Below, piece by piece: positions 7,635 to 15,958 of a stretch of 36,485 nt of DNA. The notes beneath the pieces were generated by a model. The model did no database searches and was not told where the DNA came from. It was given only the letters and a program-made list of their open reading frames with translations. Positions within the stretch are counted from its first letter, which is position 1, and each line of letters begins with the position of its first letter. This DNA comes from Desulfobacteraceae bacterium. GTDB taxonomy: Bacteria > Desulfobacterota > Desulfobacteria > Desulfobacterales > Desulfosalsimonadaceae. The stretch spans positions 1 to 36,485 of the forward strand of contig JAABUA010000033.1 in assembly GCA_011389515.1 (NCBI GenBank), written 5' to 3'. A program made the position numbers and the translations under genes.

Positions 7635-9080
7635 ATGCTGATTTTTCTCAGAACCAGTCCCCAAATGGATGATCAAAGCGTACCGGCTGGGGTATCCACA
7701 TGGATACTGCTATCGGCGCTGTTTTTGATTTTCTTTTTCATTTCGGCGGCTGCCAACGCGCAAGCGCCCGTGCGTCCGGCCCCGAACAGTTTGGGTTTGC
7801 CTGCGGAAGAGCCCGGCGGGAGCATATTCGGTAAAGATTTGCTGGGGCTTCAGATTTATCAGGTGCGTGACGGAAAAATGGAGCAACAGTGGTTTGACGC
7901 GGATCATCTGAAAGATCGCCGATCACTCTCTCTTTCCGGTTATATCAGTGGTATCGTTGCGGTCGGCCGACCCGGCCTGTCCGTTCAGGTAAATGGAAGG
8001 CCTATGTCCGAAATGCGTCCGGACAAGAACGGAAAGGTCTCTCTGGGGTATTACGGGGTTCTTGAACCGGACCGGCGGATCCAGTCTCCCATGGCGGCCA
8101 ACACACAGGCAAAATACCCCTCCGGCAATTCCGTTCCAAGGGTTTATGGTCTGTTTCCGCCGGTACCAGCGGACACGATTTCAGAGGGGTCCCGGATCAC
8201 GCTACGTGTTTCATCCGGACAGTCGCCTCCTGAGAAATTGTATATATTCCACAGCCGAAGCGTTGCGCCAGACATGCCCGGTTCCGAAGGTGTATGTGAT
8301 TTTCGGTTAACCGGGATTGGGAAAAATACGATAAGGCATGCATATCCGGATGGCGAGGCCCGGTTTCGGGCGATATGCAAAGGGATTGCGGCAGTAGAGA
8401 CTGCATTTCAAACCGATCTGGTCCGAACCGTTCACGTGCTCGCCTATGATGACTTCCGAAATGCGGTTACTTTCCCGAACCACAGGGACGTCTGGTTCTA
8501 CGCCAATACCTTCCTGCAGGAATCGGTTGCGGAACTGGAAGTGATTGCGGAGCACGAGTCCCTGCATATTCTGGTGGACCGGCTGGAACTTACTGCGGAT
8601 AGGGATTTGCGGAAGCTGTTTGCCGATCTGAAAGGCTTTGATGCGATTTCCGCTGAGCGCTTCCAGCTTGTCAGCCGGGGCCGAATGGTTTCAGGGGCTG
8701 ATCGAAATCCGGAAAGGGAAAGCGTCTTTTTTGAATTTATCAAAGAGAGCAATTTTTTTCCCGGCATGAAAGGGGGGCACCCGGAAGATAACCTGGATGA
8801 GTTCTGCGTCTCTTTTCTTCATACCTTGATGTACCCGGATTTACTTGAGATTCATCTGAACCATATGTCTGACTCGTGGAGTGAAATCGGCCCGGATACA
8901 GCCCGGCAGGAGATCCTCCAAACGTGTACCCGATTGTTAAAGATTCTCCAAAGCGCGTTTGCAGAACAATCTGTTTCCATGAATTCAGACGTTTACTTTC
9001 CGGCCGGCCGATTCTTGCAGCCTCACACGCCGGATCGTCAAAACGCTCACGCCCGGGTCTCCGGCAGTCGTCCCAACTAA
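7635..9080 (+). CDS. Secreted putative zinc metallopeptidase (HExxH), family unknown
   Basis: The product has 481 residues. A hydrophobic segment at about residues 22-42 ending in AANA suggests a signal peptide after an unusually long N-region; an inner start at 7665 would shorten this. Residues 60-210 look like beta-rich domains of unknown type. Residues 307-311 are HESLH inside an amphipathic helix, a match to HExxH zinc sites, and Glu389 in LDEFCVSFLHTL is a plausible third ligand on a later helix (gluzincin style). I do not recognise the whole protein. GAGG four bases before the ATG is a weak ribosome site. It stands alone between a strong terminator and a convergent lipoprotein gene. Confidence 0.7.
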   Translation: MLIFLRTSPQMDDQSVPAGVSTWILLSALFLIFFFISAAANAQAPVRPAPNSLGLPAEEPGGSIFGKDLLGLQIYQVRDGKMEQQWFDADHLKDRRSLSLSGYISGIVAVGRPGLSVQVNGRPMSEMRPDKNGKVSLGYYGVLEPDRRIQSPMAANTQAKYPSGNSVPRVYGLFPPVPADTISEGSRITLRVSSGQSPPEKLYIFHSRSVAPDMPGSEGVCDFRLTGIGKNTIRHAYPDGEARFRAICKGIAAVETAFQTDLVRTVHVLAYDDFRNAVTFPNHRDVWFYANTFLQESVAELEVIAEHESLHILVDRLELTADRDLRKLFADLKGFDAISAERFQLVSRGRMVSGADRNPERESVFFEFIKESNFFPGMKGGHPEDNLDEFCVSFLHTLMYPDLLEIHLNHMSDSWSEIGPDTARQEILQTCTRLLKILQSAFAEQSVSMNSDVYFPAGRFLQPHTPDRQNAHARVSGSRPN

Positions 9081-9166
9081 GCAGGTTTATCAAGTGCACC
9101 CACGCTGGATTGCGCTGGATGCGCCTGCTTTTCGTTTGTATGTCTTTCCTTAAATGTATATTTTAT

Positions 9167-9733
9167 TTACGGATAAGCTCTTAGTTCCATTTCCAATGAA
9201 TCGAGCCTGCGAGAAATCTCTGTGTTTCCCTCATATGTGATGGATCTGCCTCCTTCTGTCATGTGCAAATAATCGCGCCGAATGGAGTCCAGCCTGTATT
9301 GAAGTTCACGTCCCTCTGTCGAAGGCAAACGCCCGCTGAATCTTCCATCATCAATTTTCCTCTGGAGAGCGACAATTCTGTCCTCATTTCTTGTTTCTTC
9401 AATTCCTGAAGGCTGATCCAGTGCTGTGTCTATTTCATCTCCAAGCGTATCAAGTCTTACATTGAGACTGTTCCATTCTTCCTTGTAAGCTCTTTTGTCT
9501 CTCAGCGCTGTATAGTCTGTTCGAATATCCTTCAGCGTCGCCAAAAACAGCTGCGACTGTTCAGGCGTGAGCGCGCCGGTGTTAAGTCCGCCTCCAATCT
9601 TTTCCTGGATTACAACCATCTTGTTCTCTGTACTTCTTTCATAATCCGGCCATGTTTGAGGCATAGTGGCGCATCCTGTAAACATCGTGAATAAAAAAAA
9701 CAGTAATATTATCGGTAAAATAGCATTTTTCAT
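9167..9733 (-). CDS. Predicted lipoprotein with helical repeats
   Basis: The product has 188 residues. A signal peptide ends in lipobox FTGC (Cys21). The mature part has two related helical stretches: around residues 38-100 (KMVVIQEKIGGGLNTGALTP, a LKDIRTDYTAL helix) and around 120-180 (RIVALQRKIDDGRFSGRLPS, a LDSIRRDYLHM helix). These look like an internal duplication of about 80 residues. No named family is recognised. AAGGAG lies seven bases before the ATG. It converges with the gene at 7635. Confidence 0.8.
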   Translation of the reverse strand: MKNAILPIILLFFLFTMFTGCATMPQTWPDYERSTENKMVVIQEKIGGGLNTGALTPEQSQLFLATLKDIRTDYTALRDKRAYKEEWNSLNVRLDTLGDEIDTALDQPSGIEETRNEDRIVALQRKIDDGRFSGRLPSTEGRELQYRLDSIRRDYLHMTEGGRSITYEGNTEISRRLDSLEMELRAYP

Positions 9734-9857
9734 TTCTCTGCTCCTTGTTCCGGATAGGGATAAGCGTTTTCCCCGTGACTGATGACGGATTTTAGATGTG
9801 AACTATATTCCTTATATATCCATGATGTGCATCAAAACAATTTGGCTTCCCCTTATT

Positions 9858-9890
9858 TTCTCGTTCCCAAGCTGTGCCTGGGAACGAGAA
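9858..9890. repeat. REP-like palindrome
   Basis: Arms 9858-9869 and 9879-9890 (TTCTCGTTCCCA and its complement) are perfect around a 9-base loop. CTCGTTCCC...GGGAACGAG palindromes recur in many bacterial genomes. Position just after the CsbD stop means it may also serve as that gene's 3' hairpin. Confidence 0.75.
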
Positions 9891-9898
9891 TAACCTCT

Positions 9899-10078
9899 CT
9901 ATTTTTCCCCAACTTTCTTGACGTCCCCAACCTTCTCCTGAATTTCCCCTTCTACATGTTCACCTTTGCCCTCGGCTTCCAGTTCTTCGTTACCGACCGC
10001 TTTTCCGGTGGTCTCCTTGATCTTGCCTTTCGCCTGGTTCATCTTGCCTTCCGCTTTGTCTTCTGTGCTTGATTTCAT
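9899..10078 (-). CDS. CsbD family stress protein
   Basis: The product has 59 residues: DKAEGKMNQAKGKIKETTGK, then GNEELEAEGKGEHVEGE, then a VGDVKK tail. This is the complete CsbD/UPF0337 pattern of small, charged, largely disordered stress proteins (controlled by sigma-B in Bacillus and by general stress systems elsewhere). CAGGAG lies upstream of the ATG. The start is 45 bases after the -12 half of promoter copy A. A dead copy of its 5' end lies at 23209-23260. Confidence 0.93.
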   Translation of the reverse strand: MKSSTEDKAEGKMNQAKGKIKETTGKAVGNEELEAEGKGEHVEGEIQEKVGDVKKVGEK

Positions 10079-10123
10079 GGTCTTTCTCCTGTTTGATTTT
10101 TGGTTGCGTATACTTTATATATA

Positions 10124-10272
10124 TTCAATTTTTGTGCCAGGCTTTCAACACGCATCGCCATATGGTCTATCCTCTTGTTTTTTAATTATAATCATTTAAA
10201 TGGCAACTTATGAAACCGTCATAACTTGCCATTTAAAAAGGGTCGGATGTAACCCTATGGTCATATATGACC
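10124..10272 (-). promoter_or_regulatory. Sigma-54-like promoter with two palindromes (copy A)
   Basis: Minus-strand TGGCAC-N5-TTGAA at 10139-10124. A perfect palindrome GGTCATATATGACC lies at 10259-10272, centred 128 bp from the -24 GG. A second inverted repeat, TTATGA-N5-TCATAA, is at 10208-10224. The whole stretch of about 150 bp is similar to copies B, C and D. It drives the csbD-like gene. Confidence 0.65.
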
Positions 10273-10343
10273 TGGAAAGCGGCAAATGGAACAACCTGCT
10301 TGCAGAAAGGATAGATTCCCATTCAAAAAGCAACGGGGGCGAA

Positions 10344-11573
10344 TCATTTACTATCTTGCAACTTTTCGCGGAGAGCCATCCGTGCCATATTGTCCAGGTC
10401 TGCATCCGTTACCCCGGGAAGGAAGCGCTTTCGAAAAAGCTCGTCGTGCAGAACATTAACAATGGCAACCAGTGGTGATGCCACCAAAACACCCAACACA
10501 CCAAAGGCCGCCACACATAAGAGCATCGAAAATATCACCGCCAATGGATGCAGCCTCATACCTCGCGCCATGACAAAAGGCTGAATCACATTGCCTTCCA
10601 AAGCTTCAACCGCAAGATAGGCGAGCAAGACATACAGCGGGGTCATGCCCCCTTGGCCGAGAGATAGCAGTAGTGCCGGCACTGCGCTGAGGATTGGCCC
10701 CAGAAAGGGAATAGCGGCCATGACGCCGGCAATCAGCCCGAGAATCAGCGCGTCCATGAATCCGAGGATCAACCACATGAACAAAAACACCAGCAGACCA
10801 ATCGACACCATCCCCACCAGCGTAGCCAGGGCCCAACTGGGCAGGACCTTGCCAATACGCTGCATGATGAGCATGGATTGATCATGGTGGCGCTCGGGAA
10901 TAAGGGAAAACATCGCTCCTATGATCGGACGGGGATTCATGAGTGTAAAGGTCACACCGAAAAAGACGGTCACCATGACGACCAACATATGCACTCCGTT
11001 GAATGCTACAGCAGTGAAACCACCGAGCGCTCCCTGAAACATTCCGGTCACATCTGAACGAAGAGATCCATCCTCTTCCGGGGGTGCGGGCTTTGTTGAC
11101 TCGGTGATCTGCTGCGAATTTTCCGTATTACCCTCCGACATCTCCGTCTGTGCTCTTTCGGTCCTGACTTCGTCTTGGAGTTTTTCTTCAGTATGCGCGG
11201 ACTGTTGCTCCAGCTTGATCAAGGGTTTTTGGACGCGTTCCCAATATTCGGGCAACTGTTCCGTGAGGTTTGTGACGGAGTCCTTCATCGGTCCGAAAAA
11301 GGCCCATCCCGTCAGGACAAGGAAGAGGACAAATCCCCCCACGACCAACCCTGCCGGTAATTTTCGACCACCTGTCGGAGATCGTATCCAGGAGATCAAT
11401 GGATTGACGGAGACGGAAATCAGTATAACGAGAAGGAAGGACAACAAAATGTGAGACAGCAGCGAAAAGGATTGGATGAAAGCGAACAACGCCGCGCCCA
11501 GGAACACATAGAAAGCAATCGAGCGTGGCTTTTCCCCTGAAGTTCCCACTGACTTCCGGTTAATGGACTCCAT
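10344..11573 (-). CDS. AI-2E family (PerM-like) transporter with acidic insert
   Basis: The product has 409 residues. Hydrophobic segments lie at about residues 20-65 and 75-97, then a long soluble stretch, then several helices from about 180 to 385. The GLIAGVMAAIPFLGPILSAVPALLL and GNVIQPFVMARGMRLHPLAVIFSM segments are diagnostic of AI-2E transporters (PF01594), which export small molecules or serve as Na+/H+ antiporters. Between the second and third membrane blocks, residues about 115-170 are an acidic Glu/Gln/Thr-rich insert (EEKLQDEVRTERAQTEMSEG) longer than usual for the family. GGGGAAG precedes the ATG. It is a single gene upstream of promoter copy A, transcribed toward it. Confidence 0.93.
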   Translation of the reverse strand: MESINRKSVGTSGEKPRSIAFYVFLGAALFAFIQSFSLLSHILLSFLLVILISVSVNPLISWIRSPTGGRKLPAGLVVGGFVLFLVLTGWAFFGPMKDSVTNLTEQLPEYWERVQKPLIKLEQQSAHTEEKLQDEVRTERAQTEMSEGNTENSQQITESTKPAPPEEDGSLRSDVTGMFQGALGGFTAVAFNGVHMLVVMVTVFFGVTFTLMNPRPIIGAMFSLIPERHHDQSMLIMQRIGKVLPSWALATLVGMVSIGLLVFLFMWLILGFMDALILGLIAGVMAAIPFLGPILSAVPALLLSLGQGGMTPLYVLLAYLAVEALEGNVIQPFVMARGMRLHPLAVIFSMLLCVAAFGVLGVLVASPLVAIVNVLHDELFRKRFLPGVTDADLDNMARMALREKLQDSK

Positions 11574-11643
11574 TATTTTTTCTTCCCCTGGTTTATGTCA
11601 ACCATTATGGGCAGCTTTGATGAAAGGGAGCCAACTCCAAGGG

Positions 11644-12120
11644 TCAGAACTGCGAACCGAAAAGCGATGCAGTATGCTCCCAGAATTTTTCGACAAGCGG
11701 CCGGTCCTTCCATTCCTGGAATGTAACCTGTCGCGAATGCGCCAAATCTTGCTGAAAAATCCTGATCTGACGCCTGGCAAAATCGACGTCGTAAAAGGAG
11801 TGATTGCGAGCAGTTACATCAGCCGCATGCTTTCGTTTCCCCCTGACGGAGAACTGCTGGTCACGTGCGCAAAGCCTTCGCCGACCGGCTGCAACGGAGG
11901 GAAATACTCGGGCCCGTGGAGTACATCACCGCTGACTTTGATCCAGTTGCCCATAAAGACCGCTTGCATCTGCGCCACCACGGGACCCTGGATACGATAG
12001 TGCGAATCTCACCAATGCTCAGGATTCTGGGCATGGCCAGTCCATGGATCTCCGATACCAACACCGCCCGTAAAACCAATTTGTCCGTCGACAACCAGAG
12101 CATAGTCGGAGAGCGCGTTA
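11644..12120 (-). pseudogene. Decayed phospholipase D / cardiolipin synthase-like gene
   Basis: Minus-strand translation gives recognisable pieces of a PLD-family protein: LVVDGQIGFTGGVGIGDPW, then a premature stop after NPEHW, then DSHYRIQGPVVAQMQAVF through GEGFAHVTSSSPSG, another stop after MRLM, and, after a deletion, the C-terminus QIRIFQQDLAHSRQVTF through FWEHTASLFGSQF with its stop at 11644-11646. At least two in-frame stops, a missing second half-site and no start make it non-functional. The normal protein would act on membrane phospholipids. Confidence 0.8.
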
Positions 12121-12128
12121 ACCACGGG

Positions 12129-12431
12129 TCAAGCAAACCAGCCTTTATGGGGGCGACGAGTGCTTGCACCCAGAAGAAGCCCCAGGCCTACTCCTATCCC
12201 TAATGCGATAAGAACGGTTTTGCCCGGATTATCGCTACTATAACTCCTGGCCTTCTCATATGTTTCACCTACCTTCTCAGACGTTTTATCATATGTATCA
12301 CTTACCGCCTGCTCCGCTTGCCCGTATGCTTCCGCGCCTCGTTTAAGTGCCTGGTCAGCAGTTCTATCGATAGCGGACTCTTTTCCGCTTTTCTGCTGGG
12401 TGGTATCGTAATTCTTCATTTCCATATTCAT
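12129..12431 (-). CDS. YqjD/ElaB/DUF883-like membrane-anchored stress protein
   Basis: The product has 100 residues. A charged helical N-terminal part (SAIDRTADQALKRGAEAY, then VSDTYDKTSEKVGETYEK) leads to one C-terminal membrane segment (TVLIALGIGVGLGLLLG) preceded by NPGK, as in YqjD/ElaB proteins, which tether to the inner membrane and bind ribosomes in stationary phase. The family call rests on this layout. AGGAGG lies six bases before ATG 12431. It is 43 bases after promoter copy B. Its stop abuts the phospholipase D remnant. Confidence 0.75.
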   Translation of the reverse strand: MNMEMKNYDTTQQKSGKESAIDRTADQALKRGAEAYGQAEQAVSDTYDKTSEKVGETYEKARSYSSDNPGKTVLIALGIGVGLGLLLGASTRRPHKGWFA

Positions 12432-12474
12432 GATCTTCCTCCTGTTTGATTTTTAGTTGCATAAACTTTATATA

Positions 12475-12624
12475 ATCAATTTTTATGCCAGACTTTGAAC
12501 ACGCAACGCTATATTGAGCTATCATCTTAATTTTTAATTATAATCATTTAAATTAGCATTTATGAAACTGTCATAAGTTGCCATGTAAAAAGGGTCGGAT
12601 GTAACCCTATGGTCATATATGGCC
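12475..12624 (-). promoter_or_regulatory. Sigma-54-like promoter with two palindromes (copy B)
   Basis: Minus-strand TGGCAT-N5-TTGAT at 12490-12475, one mismatch in the -24 half. GGTCATATATGGCC at 12611-12624 is centred 129 bp from the -24 GG; TTATGA-N5-TCATAA is at 12560-12576. It precedes the DUF883-like gene. The remaining bases of 12432-12753 show no gene. Confidence 0.6.
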
Positions 12625-12753
12625 TGGTAAGCGGCAAAATAAAAAAGAACCCAATATCCGCTTTTCAAATCCACAGGCGACTCCTGACTATTTCTTATCC
12701 GGTCGAAAATAGAAGTTCGGAACAGACCCATACCTTTATCTACAAACCGTCGG

Positions 12754-14841
12754 TTAGGCCAACGTGCGAACCAATTTTTCCCGGTCCCATTGGCGGGTCT
12801 TGGCCGCGGCAATAAACGCGTCTTTGTCGTTGGTATCCACGACGCCCGCATCTTGTCCCACATTCGCTGTTTTCAATAGCGCACGACCCCCATTATCAAC
12901 GGCGATTGCCTTGAGATGACCGAACGCATCGCGCACGAAATCGATCGCGGCGCTTTCCACCGACAGCACCTGTGCGCCTTCGTCGGAGAGGATGACGGCG
13001 ACGGCGTCGAATAGCACGGAAGGCATACCCGCCAATTGCCCGTCAGCCGCCAGCATCGATTTATCGGCAAGTTTTGCGCCACCAACTTTGGGTGCGACAA
13101 TCTTCACAGCAGCACCCGCATCCATCACGGCTTTTTTAATATTCTGGATAACGGAGCCTTCTGAACCATCCGCGATCAGAATGCCAACCGTCCGCCCCTC
13201 GAGGGTATCTTTCATCTTGCCGATGATCTGCAATGCGGGCGAAGGCGTCAACTTTTGAACAGGAGCTGCAGCCGCAGGCGCATCCGGAACGTTTTCCAAC
13301 GCAAGCCCCTTGGCAACCCGCCAGGCAAGGTCTTCATCGATATGTCGCAGATGAGCGACCATTGCTTCCCGCACGTGGACATGTACGACCTTGGAAAGCT
13401 CAAACACTAACGCTGAAGCAAGATGGGCCTGCTCATGTGCGGTCTGGCTGGTATAAAACTGCCTGGCCTGGCTGTAGTGATCGGCGAAGCTCTCGGCACG
13501 GATGCGGCTTTTTTCTCCGGTTTCGGTTATTCTGGCCGATGTAAAGCCCTTGGCCGGCGTTTCGCGTGGTGCGTTTTCAGACAGGGAATTGGGCTCATAC
13601 GCAACACGGCCCGCCTGTTTCGCCATTTGCATGTGTCCGTCACGTTGAAGATTTCCGAACGGGCACTTGGGCGCGTTGATCGGGATCTGATGGAAATTGG
13701 GTGAGCCCAGGCGCGACAGCTGCGTGTCGATATAGGAGAACAAACGGCCTTGCAAAAGTGGATCATTTGAAAAATCGATGCCCGGCACGATATTACCGGG
13801 GCAGTAAGCAACCTGTTCGGTTTCAGCGAAGAAGTTGTCCGGCCAGCGATCCAGCACCATGCGGCCGATCACCTTTAAGGGCACCAGTTCTTCGGGAATC
13901 AGCTTGGTCGGGTCCAGATGATCGAACGGAAACTTGTCCGCTTCCTCCTGGGTGAACAGCTGAACTGCGAAATCCCACTCGGGGAAAGTGCCCGCCGTGA
14001 TGGCGTTGAACATGTCGCGGCGGTGGAAGTCCGGGTCAGCGCCGGTAATCTTGACGGTCTCGTCCCATATGGTGGACTGCAAACCGAGTTTTGGGCGCCA
14101 GTGAAATTTGACAAATGTTGATTCGCCTGCGTCGTTAATCAACCGGAAACTATGAATCCCGAAGCCTTCGATCATCCGCAGCGAACGCGGGATGGTGCGA
14201 TCGGACATGATCCACATCACCATATGCATGGATTCCGGCGTGAGCGAAATGAAATCCCAGAAGGTGTCGTGGGCGGTTGCTGCTTGCGGAAAGCCTCGAT
14301 CGGGTTCCATTTTTACGGCATGGATGAGGTCGGGGAACTTGATGGCATCCTGGATGAAGAAGACCGGTATGTTGTTGCCGACCAGATCCCAGTTGCCTTC
14401 CTTGGTATAAAACTTGACGGCAAAGCCGCGTACATCACGCGGGGTGTCTACCGAACCCGCGCCGCCAGTCACAGTCGATATCCGCGTAAACAAGGGCGTC
14501 TTCTCCCCTACCTCCGTGAGTATCCTGGCGGTAGTGTATTGCTTCAAAGACTCGGTCAGCTCGAAGAACCCATGCACGCCCGTCCCTCGCGCGTGAACGA
14601 TACGCTCCGGAATACGCTCGTGATCGAAATGCGTGATTTTTTCGCGAAGGATGAAATCCTCCAGAAGCGCAGGGCCATGTAGATTGGCTTTGAGAGAGTT
14701 TTGATTATCTGAAATTGGCACGCCCTGGTTCGTGGTGAGCGCGGGGTGGTCTCCGCCAGCGACCTGGTGCACTTCACCTCCGGCAGACCCTTTTTCCTGC
14801 GTACCTTTCACCACATTATTCTTACGCTTATCTTTGCTCAT
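12754..14841 (-). CDS. katE: Large-subunit catalase HPII type
   Basis: The product has 695 residues, the size of HPII-type clade 2 catalases. It decomposes hydrogen peroxide with heme. Catalytic His83 lies in [15 protein letters not shown], Asn157 in [16 protein letters not shown], and the proximal heme Tyr in [14 protein letters not shown]. The C-terminal 150 residues form the DJ-1/PfpI-like domain ([19 protein letters not shown], then [14 protein letters not shown]) that marks the large class. AAGGAG lies seven bases before the ATG. There is no signal peptide, so it is cytoplasmic. Regulation by an inverted repeat at 14906-14919 is possible. It does not have the sigma-54-like motif of its neighbours. 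Confidence 0.97.
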   Translation of the reverse strand: MSKDKRKNNVVKGTQEKGSAGGEVHQVAGGDHPALTTNQGVPISDNQNSLKANLHGPALLEDFILREKITHFDHERIPERIVHARGTGVHGFFELTESLKQYTTARILTEVGEKTPLFTRISTVTGGAGSVDTPRDVRGFAVKFYTKEGNWDLVGNNIPVFFIQDAIKFPDLIHAVKMEPDRGFPQAATAHDTFWDFISLTPESMHMVMWIMSDRTIPRSLRMIEGFGIHSFRLINDAGESTFVKFHWRPKLGLQSTIWDETVKITGADPDFHRRDMFNAITAGTFPEWDFAVQLFTQEEADKFPFDHLDPTKLIPEELVPLKVIGRMVLDRWPDNFFAETEQVAYCPGNIVPGIDFSNDPLLQGRLFSYIDTQLSRLGSPNFHQIPINAPKCPFGNLQRDGHMQMAKQAGRVAYEPNSLSENAPRETPAKGFTSARITETGEKSRIRAESFADHYSQARQFYTSQTAHEQAHLASALVFELSKVVHVHVREAMVAHLRHIDEDLAWRVAKGLALENVPDAPAAAAPVQKLTPSPALQIIGKMKDTLEGRTVGILIADGSEGSVIQNIKKAVMDAGAAVKIVAPKVGGAKLADKSMLAADGQLAGMPSVLFDAVAVILSDEGAQVLSVESAAIDFVRDAFGHLKAIAVDNGGRALLKTANVGQDAGVVDTNDKDAFIAAAKTRQWDREKLVRTLA

Positions 14842-14905
14842 GATCGATCTCCTTATTAACTTTTATCTGGCTCAACCAGCACCATAAAATCTTCAAGTCC
14901 TTGAC

Positions 14906-14919
14906 ATTACAGTTGTAAT
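14906..14919 (-). promoter_or_regulatory. Possible katE operator
   Basis: ATTAC-AGTT-GTAAT has perfect 5-bp arms and lies about 65 bases before the katE start codon. Its position and AT-rich dyad are compatible with a peroxide-sensing regulator site, but it does not match a PerR or OxyR consensus closely. Confidence 0.3.
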
Positions 14920-15095
14920 TGCCGTTTTGTCCTGCAACAAGAAAGGGAGGAGAAGTGGTCCTCACGAAACTCGACCGGGCCTCCGGTGAGTACTCCCCTT
15001 TCACACGGATAAAAACGTCGAATGGCAGGCAGCGGATAGGTCCGTCGCCCGCCATCCAACCCTGACGCACACTGGGGTGCGCCCGCTTTATTTAC

Positions 15096-15302
15096 CTACG
15101 ATGTCCCTTTCTTCCCGGCCGGCGGATTGTCGGGGTTTACTTGTTTTTCTGCGCCTGGCACGTTGGGATAGTTTGGGGGTGCTTTCACGCCGGCTTTTTT
15201 AACCTCGATCTGGCGTTCCACTTCTCCCTCTTCTACACGATCACGACACTCACCTTCTTCACATTTACCGGTAACATCTCGTTTCGGCATCTCCTTCGAC
15301 AT
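15096..15302 (-). CDS. Small hydrophilic protein of unknown function
   Basis: The product has 68 residues with no signal peptide. It carries a Cys pair in GKCEEGECRDR, an acidic middle and a Pro/Asn-rich end (KAPPNYPNVPGAEKQ, NPDNPPAGKK), and is probably disordered. I do not recognise a family. TAAGGAG lies just upstream of the ATG at 15302. Its leader resembles those of the csbD-like and DUF883-like genes (GGTTGAGTAAACTTT), but a 153-bp repeat separates it from promoter copy C. Confidence 0.7.
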   Translation of the reverse strand: MSKEMPKRDVTGKCEEGECRDRVEEGEVERQIEVKKAGVKAPPNYPNVPGAEKQVNPDNPPAGKKGTS

Positions 15303-15337
15303 GATGTTTCTCCTTACTTTTTGGTTGAGTAAACTTT

Positions 15338-15490
15338 GATGGCTTCGCAAAAAGTCCCATATCTGCGTAGCGCTTCATCTTGAGAAATTTGCGGCTTGCG
15401 CCTTGTAGACATACACGTACGGCCAAGGACGCTCAATTCCTCAAGATTCGCGCGCTTTGATCTTCCCCTTTTTACTATCCCCCAACGTTG
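15338..15490. repeat. MITE-like insertion splitting a promoter leader
   Basis: About 153 bp beginning GATGGCTTCGCAAAAAGTCC interrupts the leader that is continuous in copies A, B and D: the bases before (GTAAACTTT) and after (ATATATTCAATTTTT) are adjacent there. Related sequence ends occur at 19927-20053, 21385-21420 and 33238-33272. No transposase is encoded, so it would be non-autonomous. Confidence 0.7.
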
Positions 15491-15495
15491 ATATA

Positions 15496-15642
15496 TTCAA
15501 TTTTTGTGCCATGCTTTCAACAGGCAGTGATATAATATATTATATTGATTTTTTAGCCATAATTACTCAAATAAGCACGTATGAAACTGTCATAAGTTCC
15601 ATTTAAAAAGGGTCGCATTTAACCCTATGGTCATATATGACC
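15496..15642 (-). promoter_or_regulatory. Sigma-54-like promoter with two palindromes (copy C)
   Basis: Minus-strand TGGCAC-N5-TTGAA at 15511-15496. A perfect GGTCATATATGACC at 15629-15642 is centred 126 bp from the -24 GG; GTATGA-N5-TCATAA lies at 15579-15595. Without the insertion at 15338-15490 the -12 element would lie about 40 bases from the start at 15302, as in copies A and B. Confidence 0.6.
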
Positions 15643-15685
15643 TGGAAAGCGGCAAATGAAAAAAGAGGGTGCGGGCCGTAGAAAC

Positions 15686-15766
15686 GACTGCGTCAGGAGC
15701 ATGGCGATCAACGTGATCCCCATCATGGTGATATGCGGGCCAAGTGTGCCCAAAGTATCTGCTATC
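15686..15766 (-). pseudogene. Fragment of an SLC13 transporter gene
   Basis: These 81 bases match 16723-16803 inside the intact SLC13 gene with few differences; the minus-strand translation IADTLGTLGPHITMMGITLI aligns with IADTLGTLGPHITMIGITLI. It is fused to the outer edge of promoter copy C and has no start or end of its own. Confidence 0.85.
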
Positions 15767-15911
15767 CGGCTGGCGAAGAGCAAGATATGCCAAAAACCCA
15801 GAAAACAAATAACTACATACTGGCATGTTTTTCGCATATTCAAAATTATCTCATGTGTTCCCAGGTATAATCGTCAGGGCCGAAGTCGACAGACTGAACA
15901 CATCCACACCT

Positions 15912-15929
15912 GGTCAACGCGGGTTGACC
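15912..15929 (+). promoter_or_regulatory. Inverted repeat in lipoprotein leader
   Basis: GGTCAAC-N4-GTTGACC lies 30 bases before the start codon at 15959 and is followed by a T-rich run. It could be an operator or a leader hairpin. A TATAAT at 15866-15871 upstream may be a -10 box, without a clear -35. The rest of 15767-15958 shows no gene. Confidence 0.4.
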
Positions 15930-15958
15930 ACAAACTTTTTTTATAAGGAGACGCAGTC

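Noticed and set aside
11861..12169. A 102-codon minus-strand frame
   Set aside because: It is an off-frame reading of the phospholipase D remnant; the true frame gives family motifs and stops.
14828..15070. An 80-codon minus-strand frame upstream of katE
   Set aside because: It runs into the katE start, has no ribosome site and no recognisable feature; it is more likely leader DNA.
15631..15843. A 70-codon membrane-like frame
   Set aside because: Its hydrophobic part is only the SLC13 fragment read in frame; the start region and end are unrelated flanking DNA.
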